Origin: Gammaproteobacteria bacterium
GTDB taxonomy: Bacteria > Pseudomonadota > Gammaproteobacteria > Pseudomonadales > Pseudohongiellaceae
Direction of reading: 5' to 3'
DNA: 64,000 bases
Assembly (NCBI GenBank): GCA_021773355.1
Contig: JAJFKE010000038.1
Coordinates: 1 to 64,000 of the forward strand
Position 1 is the first letter of the stretch, and the number at the start of each line of letters is the position of its first letter. The position numbers were made by a program, and so were the translations under genes. Positions 45,906 to 55,040 of the stretch are shown piece after piece. The notes beneath the pieces were generated by a model, which was not told where the DNA came from, did not search any database, and saw only the letters and a list, made by a program, of their open reading frames with translations.

Positions 45906-48320
45906 ATGTTTAAAAACTATCTGACAATTACTTTAAGAATTCTCTGGCGAGAAAAAATCTATGGACTGATTAATATTGTCGGCCTGTCAGTTGGTGTTGC
46001 TTGTTGTGTGGTTATCGCACTCTATCTTAATAACGAACTCAGCTATGACAAACACCATGAAAAAAGAGACCAAATATTTCGAATAGCCGAAGCGCAGTAT
46101 AGAAGCGGCAGCTTTTATGAGAATAGTCAGAACGTTGGCGCATTAATTGGTCCCTATATGAAAAGGGATTATCCTGAGGTATCAGAGTATGTTCGCTTCT
46201 CGCCGTTTCGAGCCTTTTTCCGCGTTGATGAACAAGCGCTATATGAAACCGATGTTCAATACGCGGACAACAGCGTCTTCGAGATATTTACTCATCAAAT
46301 AGTTGCGGGAGATAAGGAGACAGCGCTAACAAATCCTCGATCGATTGCTATCAGCGAGTCTTTTGCCGACCGACACTTTGGCGATGTCAGTCCAATCGGA
46401 GAAATAATTAGCACTGACGCTGAAGATTTTACGGTAACTCTGGTTTTCGCCGATCTGCCTCAAACCAGCCACCTCTGGTACGACGCTCTGGTGTCAATGG
46501 ACCCCTTTCTGGAACGGTTCGAGCCCAATCTGACAGCCAATTCAACCCATACTTATCTGATGATGTCCGAGGGATATGCAGCAGAGTCCTTTAGAGAGCT
46601 CTGGTTGGAGTTCGAAGAAAACTATATGGAGAACCAGAGGGGGCAGGGTTATTTAGGCGATCAACTGTTCCTTGAACCGCTAGCTGATATCTATCTGTCT
46701 TCAGATGTGAATTCGGGCAGGTCGGCAAATTTGTTTTCACTATATGCATTCACCACTGTAGGCATTCTGGTGATGCTTATTGCCTGCATCAACTATATGA
46801 ATCTGGCAACCGCAAGATCGTTAAAGCGGCTTAAAGAAGTCACCGTGCGTAAGATACTGGGGGCAAATAAAAGTCAGCTCATCACGCAACTTCTAGGAGA
46901 ATCGCTGATTTTTGCATTCATATCCGTATTGCTAGGACTAGGATTGGTTGAACTAGTTCTGTCATTTGATTCGATTCATTTGATCATTGGGCAAGAGTTA
47001 TCACTGAGTGTCCTGACTGCCCCTTCTCTCCTAATAGGTACAATCCTATCGGTACTTCTATTGGGTCTAATTGCTGGGTCCTACCCAGCCTTCTATGTCG
47101 CTACTGACATGTCTTTTGGCAGTGCAAAACGTAGAAACCCTACCAACACCAGGGGACTTAGCCTGCGTAATATTCTTGTAGCCGTACAGTTTGCCATCTC
47201 GATTGCTGTCATTGCCTCAACTTTACTGATGTATTCTCAGATGCAATACATGCAAGACAGATCTCTTGGATTCACAAAAGAGAATCGCATAAACATAAGG
47301 CTCAGAGGCGCTGAAGCAATCGAAACAAGCGCACTCTATTTCAGTGAGCTAGAACAAAATGGTCAGATACTAAGCTCTTCTATTGTTGCAACCCTTAGTG
47401 AACCGGGAACACTGTCGATTCAAGAATGGCCGATAGGGATGCCAGGCACCCCGTTCGATCAGTGGCGAGAAGCCAATCGCATCTATGTTGATGACAAGTT
47501 CTTTGAACTAATGGACATCGAAATTGTCCAGGGAAGAAACTTCAACACGGAAATTTCTACTGATTTGACCGAAGGAGCTCTTATAAACGAAACGGCAATG
47601 CAGGAAATGGGGTGGGATGACCCCTTAGGTATGTCGATAGGAATTGGCCGCACCCCTGCAACAATTATTGGTGTCATTAGGGACTACCATGTTCGCGGAT
47701 TGCACCAGCGAATTAGCCCAACTGTCATTAGTTACAACAATATGAACTTTGCTGGACTATCTGATAGTCAGAGAAAGTCCCAGACAAGAGTAGCAATAGT
47801 TAATGTTGCAGGAGATTCTGTTAGCGAATTTCTCGCAACCCTGGCCGATGAATGGCGATCAATAGACCCTGTTCATCCGCTGGAATTTCAATTTATAGAT
47901 GAACAAATCGATCAGCTCTATTTTTCCGAACAACGTCAACTGCAGTTGTTTAGTATTTTTTCCAGTATCTGCATATTCATTTCCTGTCTTGGCCTACTTG
48001 GATTAGCCGCCTTTAACACACAGCAACGCATCAAAGAGATCGGCATTCGAAGAGTCCTTGGCGCCTCCGTCATGAATGTCATTCTAATGCTGTTTAAGAC
48101 AACATCTCTGTTATTAATGGGCTCAGCTCTAGTTGCCTCCGCTATTTCTTATTGGGCTAGCAGCCAATGGCTAGAGCGCTTCTACTATCAGACAGAAATT
48201 AGTCCTTCCATATTTTTGCTAGCCACCGGTATCACTATGGCTATCGCCTTTATTACAGTGAGCAGCCAAGCTTACAGAACGGCGACGGAAAACCCTGTTG
48301 AAGCGTTGCGTTACGAGTAA
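45906..48320 (+). CDS. Fused MacB/FtsX-like permease behind right promoter 2
   Basis: The 804-residue permease opens MFKNYLTITLRILWREKIYG, with SYDKHHEKRDQIFRI after segment 1. AGGTG precedes ATG 45906. Segment 2 ends INYMNLATARS; the coupling motifs are LKRLKEVTVRKILGAN and QRIKEIGIRRVLGAS. The last half (MLFKTTSLLLMGSALVASA, WLERFYYQTEI) places it with the non-AWP subgroup of the left and right arms. The tail is NPVEALRYE. Its own sigma54 promoter and operator pair suggest that expression of this gene and the next can be set apart from the first right-arm operon. Confidence 0.9.
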   Translation: MFKNYLTITLRILWREKIYGLINIVGLSVGVACCVVIALYLNNELSYDKHHEKRDQIFRIAEAQYRSGSFYENSQNVGALIGPYMKRDYPEVSEYVRFSPFRAFFRVDEQALYETDVQYADNSVFEIFTHQIVAGDKETALTNPRSIAISESFADRHFGDVSPIGEIISTDAEDFTVTLVFADLPQTSHLWYDALVSMDPFLERFEPNLTANSTHTYLMMSEGYAAESFRELWLEFEENYMENQRGQGYLGDQLFLEPLADIYLSSDVNSGRSANLFSLYAFTTVGILVMLIACINYMNLATARSLKRLKEVTVRKILGANKSQLITQLLGESLIFAFISVLLGLGLVELVLSFDSIHLIIGQELSLSVLTAPSLLIGTILSVLLLGLIAGSYPAFYVATDMSFGSAKRRNPTNTRGLSLRNILVAVQFAISIAVIASTLLMYSQMQYMQDRSLGFTKENRINIRLRGAEAIETSALYFSELEQNGQILSSSIVATLSEPGTLSIQEWPIGMPGTPFDQWREANRIYVDDKFFELMDIEIVQGRNFNTEISTDLTEGALINETAMQEMGWDDPLGMSIGIGRTPATIIGVIRDYHVRGLHQRISPTVISYNNMNFAGLSDSQRKSQTRVAIVNVAGDSVSEFLATLADEWRSIDPVHPLEFQFIDEQIDQLYFSEQRQLQLFSIFSSICIFISCLGLLGLAAFNTQQRIKEIGIRRVLGASVMNVILMLFKTTSLLLMGSALVASAISYWASSQWLERFYYQTEISPSIFLLATGITMAIAFITVSSQAYRTATENPVEALRYE

Positions 48321-48326
48321 ATCACT

Positions 48327-50789
48327 ATGTTCAGTAACACCATTAAAATTACAATCAAAAACCTGTTGGCCAATAAACTCTACAGCGCTCTTAACATAGT
48401 GGGGCTAGCCACGGGGATTGCGGCTTGTATTACGATTGCGCTCTACGTGCAGGACGAATCATCCTACGACAAGCATTGGAAAAATGCAGACCAGATTTTC
48501 AGGGTTAACCGCAGCATACTTCTCGACAACGTACCCCGCCGGTCATCCGGGAATTCTCTATTGCTGGCTCCTTCTTTGAGTCGATATTTCTCTGAAGAAA
48601 TAGAATTTTCCAGTCGTCTTATGTCACTGCAACAGGATATCTCATTCGAGAATTCAACTTATAGCGAAACCATATACACGGCGGACCGAGGTTTCATTGA
48701 AATGTTCGATTTCGAGGTTTTGGCAGGAAGCCTGACTAATACCTTGGAGGATATAAACTCGATTGCGATAACTGAGCAACTCGCGACAACTCTTTTCGGC
48801 ACATTGGATCCAATCGGCAAAATAGTCAGTTTACGTAGCGCTGGCGTTGTTGGCGTGAATAAGGAATTTAGGGTGACTGCAGTCTACAAACTCCCACCAG
48901 AGAATAGTGTATTGCAGTTGCCCGCTCTTATCCTCTTTGATATGAGCTATTTCCCCTGGGGGGAGAACTGGGGAATAATGACAACACATAGCTATTTCCA
49001 ATTACGTGAAAATTCAGATGTGGATAGCCTCTCCTCACTTTTACAGTCTTTTACGGACCAAAATGTTGATATATCTGGCATGGGGCGATCTCCAGATACA
49101 GTGCCAAGCGATATCATTAGTTATGATCTTCAGAATATTTCTGATCTATACCTAAACTCCTCATTTGACGAGCTTACCGACGGGGGTAACAAAACTACCG
49201 TTATGGCTTTTACCGCAATTTCGGTTCTTGTGCTAATGATAGCTAGTATCAACTTTATGGTTTTAACTATCGCAAAGGCAACACAGCGGTCGAAAGAAGT
49301 TGCTCTACGGAAAGTTTTGGGTGCTCATCGTCACCAACTGGTAATCCAGTTTCTTGGCGAATCTTTCCTTATGGTATTCCTTTCAATATTAGCCGCACTG
49401 GCGATTATTGAATTAGTCTTACCTCTTTTACAAACAGAAATTGGAAAGAGTCTGGAATTTGACTACACATCTTCATTCTCCTACTTATTATTGCTTTCGC
49501 TATTACTGTTCGTGGGATCCGCTGGCGGAATCTATCCGGCGATAGTTCTTTCTCGATTCAATCCAAGCAATACGCTAAAAGTAAGCCAATCTGCTGAACC
49601 CATTCACTCGATCAATCTCCGAAACTTCTTGGTAGTAATTCAGTTCTCGGTATCTATCGCACTCATAATTTCAACGCTGGTAATTTTTGGACAAATGAGG
49701 TTCATTGGCGAGCGTGATCCTGGGTTCAACAAGGAAAATCTCATTGCGATTAGTAATCTCCTGTTCAGAAGCAACGTTAATGAAAATAAATTCATACTCA
49801 AAAATGAAATTCTTAACCTGCCCAATGTAACTGATGCGAGTCTATCGATTCATCAACCAACCCAACAACTGGGCATGGCCAACATCTATCCCAGCTACAC
49901 AATTTCAGGGGGGACCGGTAGCAACCATCAAATAGGCACGTTGTCGATTGATCAAGATTTCTTTGCCACTTACCAAATCGAATTCTTGGCAGGGAGAAAT
50001 CTCTCTTTAGAAAGAGATACTTTGATTGTTAATAATGACAGCAGTGTTCTCAGAAACGGTAGCATCATTCTTAATGCAAGTGCAGTTAGGGAGTTTGGAT
50101 TTCTAAGTCCAGAAGATGCTGTAGGACGTCAAATCACAGCTGTGGACTCTGGGAATTCCTACACCGTGATCGGAGTAGTGAAAGATACCGATTTCTTTAA
50201 TTTAAGGTCTATACCAAGAGCCGAGATATACAATTTCAACCCACAGTTTACGGACGTCCTTACAGTACGGTTTACTGGAGATGAGCTACTTGCAATCTCA
50301 GAGATTACTGACTTATGGAATTCTATAATAGGGGGTGAATTGATACAGAGTTCTACCGTTGAGCAACTCATGTCACAGGAATTTTCGTCAGAGGAAATCG
50401 AAGCAAAAATTCTAACAAGCTTTTCACTCCTAGCCGTAATTATCGCCAGCTTAGGCCTATTCGGATCCGCTTCATATTCTGTTGACCGTCGTAAAAGAGA
50501 AATTGGAATTCGCAAAGTGCTGGGCGCCAAAGTGAGAGAGATTGTACGCATGTTGGTTTGGTATTTCTCAAAACCAGTATTGATCGCAAATCTATTCGCG
50601 TGGCCACTCGCGCTATGGCTGATGATTCAGTGGCTTGAACAATTTCCCTATCAAATCGATCGATGGGTGCTATTGCTTGTTTGTCTGTTTTCTGGAGTCG
50701 TAGCGCTGGCCATTGCGTGGGTAACCATTGCCAGCAAGTCGCTGATAGCGGCTTTGGACAACCCGGTGAATTCGATTCGATGTGAATAA
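48327..50789 (+). CDS. Fused MacB/FtsX-like permease, last of the system 2 right arm
   Basis: The 820-residue permease begins 6 bases after the previous stop and opens MFSNTIKITIKNLLANKLYS. SYDKHWKNADQIFRV follows segment 1. Segment 2 ends INFMVLTIAKATQRS; the coupling motifs are QRSKEVALRKVLGAH and RRKREIGIRKVLGAK. WYFSKPVLIANLFAWPLAL and QFPYQIDRW put it in the same subgroup as the last gene of the left arm and all three system 3 permeases. The tail is NPVNSIRCE. Both arms of system 2 thus end with a gene of this subgroup. Confidence 0.9.
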   Translation: MFSNTIKITIKNLLANKLYSALNIVGLATGIAACITIALYVQDESSYDKHWKNADQIFRVNRSILLDNVPRRSSGNSLLLAPSLSRYFSEEIEFSSRLMSLQQDISFENSTYSETIYTADRGFIEMFDFEVLAGSLTNTLEDINSIAITEQLATTLFGTLDPIGKIVSLRSAGVVGVNKEFRVTAVYKLPPENSVLQLPALILFDMSYFPWGENWGIMTTHSYFQLRENSDVDSLSSLLQSFTDQNVDISGMGRSPDTVPSDIISYDLQNISDLYLNSSFDELTDGGNKTTVMAFTAISVLVLMIASINFMVLTIAKATQRSKEVALRKVLGAHRHQLVIQFLGESFLMVFLSILAALAIIELVLPLLQTEIGKSLEFDYTSSFSYLLLLSLLLFVGSAGGIYPAIVLSRFNPSNTLKVSQSAEPIHSINLRNFLVVIQFSVSIALIISTLVIFGQMRFIGERDPGFNKENLIAISNLLFRSNVNENKFILKNEILNLPNVTDASLSIHQPTQQLGMANIYPSYTISGGTGSNHQIGTLSIDQDFFATYQIEFLAGRNLSLERDTLIVNNDSSVLRNGSIILNASAVREFGFLSPEDAVGRQITAVDSGNSYTVIGVVKDTDFFNLRSIPRAEIYNFNPQFTDVLTVRFTGDELLAISEITDLWNSIIGGELIQSSTVEQLMSQEFSSEEIEAKILTSFSLLAVIIASLGLFGSASYSVDRRKREIGIRKVLGAKVREIVRMLVWYFSKPVLIANLFAWPLALWLMIQWLEQFPYQIDRWVLLLVCLFSGVVALAIAWVTIASKSLIAALDNPVNSIRCE

Positions 50790-51280
50790 AATGAAATCGA
50801 GCCGGAGTAAATGAATAACAGTTTACCGTGGCCACCTTCACAGCATTGGGTTGTGAGCCTGATTACTACAAAGTAGAAAAAGTACTCTGGTTTGCAATGC
50901 ATTTTTTGAAAAATCAGACCTCATAAGATGGCAACAACTAATCCCGTTGCAACACTATGTTATGTGTGATCACTATGTTCAAAAGTACACCTATACGACG
51001 CCGAAAGTCTCATATCCTAAAAACACCACTCTCTAGCCTATTGCACTGTGATTAGGCTCGTTGCCGTTCTAGGGTGGATATTTGGTCAACATTTTCTGAA
51101 AATGTACGCATGTACGAAGTTGACAAGTAAACCTCACTACATTTTCCTAAGTGGAGACCTACTATACGTATGCTCCAACAAATTCCTGTTGTAACTTTAT
51201 CTCCACATCAACCGTCTCTAACTTAGATGTACATATTTAGTAAGAGAAACCACCAAATAATGAATATCAGAGGTGATGTT
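50790..51280. other. Intergenic stretch before the DUF4252 gene
   Basis: There is no convincing gene in 490 bases. It contains TGTTCAAAAGTACA (50976-50989) and TGTACGCATGTACG (51103-51116). Both recall the system 3 operator halves (TGTTC and GTACA), but with a 4-base instead of a 6-base spacer. No GG-N10-GC sigma54 promoter is evident. TTGACA at 51120 could be a -35 element but has no good -10 partner. Confidence 0.4.
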
Positions 51281-51832
51281 ATGAGATACGCCAAACAGCT
51301 ACTAATGCCAATAATGCTCCTGCTTTCTCCGTGGGGTTTCGCGGCAGATGAGAAATTAAGTGAGCATCCAGGTTTCGTGGACTTCTCGAGCCTGTCCACT
51401 ATTACGGGAATGGAACCCAAAGTGGAGGTTAATCTGAGTCCTGGAATTCTGAGTTTCTTCAAGCGACTTGAAAGGAGAAAAGATCGGGACACGGCAAACT
51501 ATGTATCGAAGTTGCAGAGTATCAATGTCAATTATTTCGACAGCAAGCAATCTGACTTCGATAGGATTGCGGAATCGATGACGACAATATCGGACCAACT
51601 GGATGATGATGACTGGCAGCATGTGCTGCGCATACGCAGCGATGGGGATCATGTCGACATCCATTTTAAACTGTCAGAGGATGGCAGCATGCTCTACGGC
51701 AGCACCGTCATGTCAGCGGAACCAGGCAAGACCGTGTTCGCAAATTTCATAGGCGACATACGCACTGATGAAGTGAGTATGCTCGACATCGTGGCGATGA
51801 TGGGCAAGGGCTTATCAAGACGACATGACTGA
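51281..51832 (+). CDS. DUF4252-type exported protein
   Basis: The 183-residue protein has an N-terminal signal peptide (LLMPIMLLLSPWGFAA, cleavage likely near residue 21). Its mature part fits the DUF4252 pattern: PKVEVNLSPGILSFF near the start, a KLQSINVNYF strand, a DDDWQHVLRIRSDGDHVDI hairpin and VFANFIGDIRTDEV near the end. The frame is open further upstream, but GAGGTGAT just before ATG 51281 and the clean signal peptide fix the start. It has no lipobox, so it is probably periplasmic. It stands alone between system 2 and the convergent system 3 kinase. The family has no established biochemical role. Confidence 0.78.
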   Translation: MRYAKQLLMPIMLLLSPWGFAADEKLSEHPGFVDFSSLSTITGMEPKVEVNLSPGILSFFKRLERRKDRDTANYVSKLQSINVNYFDSKQSDFDRIAESMTTISDQLDDDDWQHVLRIRSDGDHVDIHFKLSEDGSMLYGSTVMSAEPGKTVFANFIGDIRTDEVSMLDIVAMMGKGLSRRHD

Positions 51833-51873
51833 AGTCTGAACGGATTCACCATTGTGCTTAAATTGAAGTGTAA

Positions 51874-51919
51874 CAGGGTTAGCGCGTCTAAAAACTTGTC
51901 CATAGATACTCTAACCCTG
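51874..51919. terminator. Possible bidirectional terminator between convergent genes
   Basis: CAGGGTTAG (51874-51882) and CTAACCCTG (51911-51919) are perfect reverse complements 28 bases apart, between the ends of the DUF4252 gene and the system 3 kinase. There is no T-run, so the call is weak and rests mainly on position. Confidence 0.3.
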
Positions 51920-51930
51920 ATTGATACGAA

Positions 51931-53283
51931 TCAAAAAGTAAGGCTGAACCTGGCCCCACCTGATTCCAAGTTTGAAACGGATATGAAACCTCCGTGGGAA
52001 ACCATCACCTGACGTGCCAGCGCCAGGCCAATGCCATTGCCATCGGGTTTTGTGGTGAAATAGGGCACGAACACTTTTTTTAGTAGCCTGGGGGATATCC
52101 CTCTACCGTTGTCGTGCACTTCAATAGTTGTGCGCCCGCGCTTGTTGAGATGAGCCAGCAACTTGATGGTACCAGAGCTACGATGCAACAATTCCTGCCT
52201 TGAGTTTTGGATCAAATTTATTAAGGTTTGTTCAATCAGCTCTCGGTCTGCATACACTTCTAGCGATACCGGCGAAACATCCGTGACTACTTCAATAGAG
52301 TCGTCGCTGAGTTCAATATTTAGAAGACGAACAACTTGTTCAAACAGCTCGCTAATATTTACTTTTATTTTTTCCGGAGTCGGTAGCTTCGTCAGTTTGC
52401 GGTAATTGGCTACAAACTGCATCAGGTTTGTAGAACGTCTAGCCACGGTGCTGCTGGCCTGTCTAATATCATGAAGCAGTTGCTTGTATTTGGCTCCATC
52501 GTCTACCTGCTGATTGACATCATCCACCATATCAACCGTGGTCTGGGCCAGCGAGCTCACCGGAGTAATGGAGTTCATGATTTCGTGAGTCAATACTCGC
52601 ACCAGATCCTGCCAGGCCTTTAATTGGGTGGTCTCCAGCTCGTTGCCTATGTCCTGCAAACTGATCAGTCGTTCTGAGCCAGTGCCAGAGATAACTTGGG
52701 TGACAGACATCAGCAGTTGAGAGTTCATCTCATCAACATCAAAATGAATAAGTTGTTTTTCACCAGCCTTGCTGTCACGAATCTTGCTGTAGCAATCTTC
52801 TCCAAATTTCCTGAAGTCTTCGAGGTTGATGACAGGAGTAATGCCAAACAAGCGTCTTGCCGCATTGTTTCTCAACAGCACTGAACCATTCGAATGCACC
52901 GATATTAACGGCGAGGGAATATGCTCTATCATTGCCCGCAGGTGTCGAGACTCCTGCTCTCTGGATAGACGCTGTTCATGCAGGCGATCGAGTATGTCAG
53001 TAAAAGTCTTGCCTAGCTCTTCGAATCCTCCTCCGCTGTTTTCAAATTCGAACTGCTGACCGAAGTCCGCGTAGCGAGCGGCGGCTAAAAACCGCGATGT
53101 CTCGCGATTGGTCTTATTAATAAATCGCCACATCTCGTAGGTAAGGGCTAGCAAAATCAGAAACATGAGTAGCGTGGCGGCATGGTAACGCGGGTCATTG
53201 AAGAGAAAGATAAAGACATACACGCCCAGCATCAGAAATATGAGCCGGATAAGAAGGAACAGACCAAACTGTCTAAATGCCAT
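51931..53283 (-). CDS. Membrane histidine kinase, system 3
   Basis: The 450-residue kinase has two membrane helices (about 8-28 and 36-53) with about eight residues between them. A PAS-like region spans about 115-215, and the phospho-acceptor is His233 in VLTHEIMNSITP. The N box is LINLIQNSRQE, G1 DNGRGI and G2 GNGIGLAL. It starts at ATG 53283 inside the last codons of the regulator gene (11-base overlap), so the pair is translationally coupled. Very close in build to the system 2 kinase, including the HEIMNS motif. Confidence 0.88.
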   Translation of the reverse strand: MAFRQFGLFLLIRLIFLMLGVYVFIFLFNDPRYHAATLLMFLILLALTYEMWRFINKTNRETSRFLAAARYADFGQQFEFENSGGGFEELGKTFTDILDRLHEQRLSREQESRHLRAMIEHIPSPLISVHSNGSVLLRNNAARRLFGITPVINLEDFRKFGEDCYSKIRDSKAGEKQLIHFDVDEMNSQLLMSVTQVISGTGSERLISLQDIGNELETTQLKAWQDLVRVLTHEIMNSITPVSSLAQTTVDMVDDVNQQVDDGAKYKQLLHDIRQASSTVARRSTNLMQFVANYRKLTKLPTPEKIKVNISELFEQVVRLLNIELSDDSIEVVTDVSPVSLEVYADRELIEQTLINLIQNSRQELLHRSSGTIKLLAHLNKRGRTTIEVHDNGRGISPRLLKKVFVPYFTTKPDGNGIGLALARQVMVSHGGFISVSNLESGGARFSLTF

Positions 53284-54703
53284 ATTTTTCCATCCTCCTG
53301 TATAGCGCTGCCCGTGTCAGGCCTAATTCCTTGGCGGTGTGACTAATATTGTAGCCGTGCTTCTTCAGCGCCAGAGTGATAGTTCGATATTCCACGCGTC
53401 GCAAGTTTAGGTCTTGATCTGAACCATTTCGACCATCAGACCGTATTGACTCATTACCTTTGTTCGGCGGCGTTGATTGCTCGGCGCCAGCCTGATTGAA
53501 TTGAAAATCTTCTGCTTCTAGTTCGTCGTTTAGCGAAAGTATCACCGCTCGCTCTATTGCATGGCGCAGAGCACGTACATTTCCTGGCCACCCATAACGA
53601 GTTAGAGCCTCAATTGCTCCTGGGTTCAATCGCTTGTGAGTTTTCGCGTATTTCTGACAATACAATTCAACGAAATGATTAGCAATACCGGGAATGTCAC
53701 TGGCACGATCCCGTAGCGCTGGCAAAAATATTTCAACCGTATTGAGGCGAAACAACAAGTCCTGACGGAAATACTGAGGATCTTTTAGCTCAGTCATAGA
53801 CATATTAGTCGCGGCAATAATACGAATGTTGACCGGGATCGAATCTGTTGCACCTACCGGCGAGACTACCCGCTTTTCCAGCACCGACAGTAATTTAACC
53901 TGCAAATGTAGTGGCAAGTTGCCAACTTCATCCAGGAACAGGCTACCGCCATTTGCCGCTTCTATATAACCTACGCGATCTTCCTTGGCGCCGGTAAATG
54001 CCCCTCTCTTATGTCCAAACAACTCCGGCTCGAACAAGGATTCACTGATAGCGCCCATATCAACGGAAATGAAAACCTGGTCTCTACGTTTAGATAATCG
54101 ATGTATCTCTTTCGCTACCAGCTCTTTTCCGGTGCCGTTCTCCCCCAGTATTAACACATTCGCATCAGTAGGCGCCGCTTTACCTACTAAACTCATTACC
54201 TGTTTTAAGGCTAAGCTGTCACCTAGTATCGTTTGTTTATTGTGAGCCGACGCCTGTGACAAGACTTTATTACTTTGCCGAAGCTTGCTTGCCTCAGCCC
54301 GGCTTCGGCTTAATTGTGTGGCCGCAGATAATGTCGCCAATAGTTTTTGATTGTCCCAGGGCTTTGCCACATAGTCGGTGGCACCCTGTTTTAGCGCTTC
54401 CACTGCCACATCGACTCCACCGTGCGCGGTTATCATAATCACCACTTGCTCGGGGTTAAGCTCGAGAATCTTGTTCAGCCAAATGAACCCCATTTCCCCG
54501 TCGGATTGGCCCGGATGAAAATTCATGTCCAGCAAGATCACATCGAAACCATGTTCTGCCATCAAGCTCGGAATGCTTTCGACTTCGTTGCAGACCGTCA
54601 CAGCCTGGTAATGACGCAAAAGCAGGTATTTGGCGGCCACCAAGATGTCCTCATCGTCATCGACCACAAGTATTTTTTCGCGAAATAACGCCATATTGTC
54701 CAT
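53273..54703 (-). CDS. Sigma54-dependent NtrC-type response regulator, system 3
   Basis: The 476-residue regulator has phospho-acceptor Asp59 (VILLDMNF) and the receiver Lys in VAKPWDNQ. Walker A GENGTGKE is at 187-194, the canonical sigma54-contact loop GAFTGA at 234-239, Walker B is SLFLDEVGN, and the Fis-type end is SHTAKELGLTRAALYRRMEK. AGGA lies 8 bases before ATG 54703 and 5 before the in-frame GTG 54706, so either could start. It is the only one of the three regulators with the standard GAFTGA loop. Two palindromes, 16-52 bases upstream of its start, are its likely binding sites. Confidence 0.9.
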   Translation of the reverse strand: MDNMALFREKILVVDDDEDILVAAKYLLLRHYQAVTVCNEVESIPSLMAEHGFDVILLDMNFHPGQSDGEMGFIWLNKILELNPEQVVIMITAHGGVDVAVEALKQGATDYVAKPWDNQKLLATLSAATQLSRSRAEASKLRQSNKVLSQASAHNKQTILGDSLALKQVMSLVGKAAPTDANVLILGENGTGKELVAKEIHRLSKRRDQVFISVDMGAISESLFEPELFGHKRGAFTGAKEDRVGYIEAANGGSLFLDEVGNLPLHLQVKLLSVLEKRVVSPVGATDSIPVNIRIIAATNMSMTELKDPQYFRQDLLFRLNTVEIFLPALRDRASDIPGIANHFVELYCQKYAKTHKRLNPGAIEALTRYGWPGNVRALRHAIERAVILSLNDELEAEDFQFNQAGAEQSTPPNKGNESIRSDGRNGSDQDLNLRRVEYRTITLALKKHGYNISHTAKELGLTRAALYRRMEKYGI

Positions 54704-54718
54704 CACTGTTTTCCTGCG

Positions 54719-54734
54719 TGTTCAATAACGTACA
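54719..54734. promoter_or_regulatory. System 3 operator, site 1
   Basis: TGTTCAATAACGTACA, of the form TGTTC-N6-GTACA. It is repeated 21 bases on, about two helical turns, so the two sites lie on one face of the DNA. Confidence 0.65.
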
Positions 54735-54739
54735 CAAAA

Positions 54740-54755
54740 TGTTCATTAATGTACA
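54740..54755. promoter_or_regulatory. System 3 operator, site 2
   Basis: TGTTCATTAATGTACA is the second copy. It ends 65 bases before the TGG of the sigma54 promoter, close to the 61-62 seen in system 2. On the other side it lies within 52 bases of the regulator start. Confidence 0.68.
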
Positions 54756-54820
54756 TTTCAGGTTCTAATAATATCCCTCTCTTTCTAGAAATATCTATAT
54801 ATATCAAATAGATAAATTAG

Positions 54821-54836
54821 TGGCACGATCATTGTA
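54821..54836 (+). promoter_or_regulatory. Sigma54 promoter of the system 3 exporter operon
   Basis: TGGCACGATCATTGTA has a perfect TGGCACG and a TTGTA -12 element, with GG and GT 10 bases apart. Transcription would start near 54848, leaving a leader of about 190 bases before the ATPase. Confidence 0.78.
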
Positions 54837-54952
54837 TTGAATTAGTACTATCTCGGCTGTGCCCATTAATGTCGAGCGCTGACTGAATCGCTTAGCGGCG
54901 GCGTCTCAAACATCCAGTGCCAGGTTTACTGCTGATTTACCAGAAACAGGCC

Positions 54953-54989
54953 ATTTGAGTTAACTATTACACCCGTGCCAAACTCAAAT
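54953..54989 (+). repeat. Inverted repeat in the system 3 leader
   Basis: ATTTGAGTT (54953-54961) and AACTCAAAT (54981-54989) are perfect 9-base reverse complements with a 19-base loop, inside the untranslated leader. No T-run follows. A leader stem-loop or a protein site are both possible. Confidence 0.35.
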
Positions 54990-55040
54990 TGTAGATGGGT
55001 TACTGGTAAGTACTAGAAAGACTATCCGAAGGAAGACTCT

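Noticed and set aside
50976..51116. System 3 operators in front of the DUF4252 gene
   Set aside because: The half-sites are present but the spacer is 4 bases rather than 6 and no sigma54 promoter follows at the usual 61-65 bases, so I did not call them as sites.
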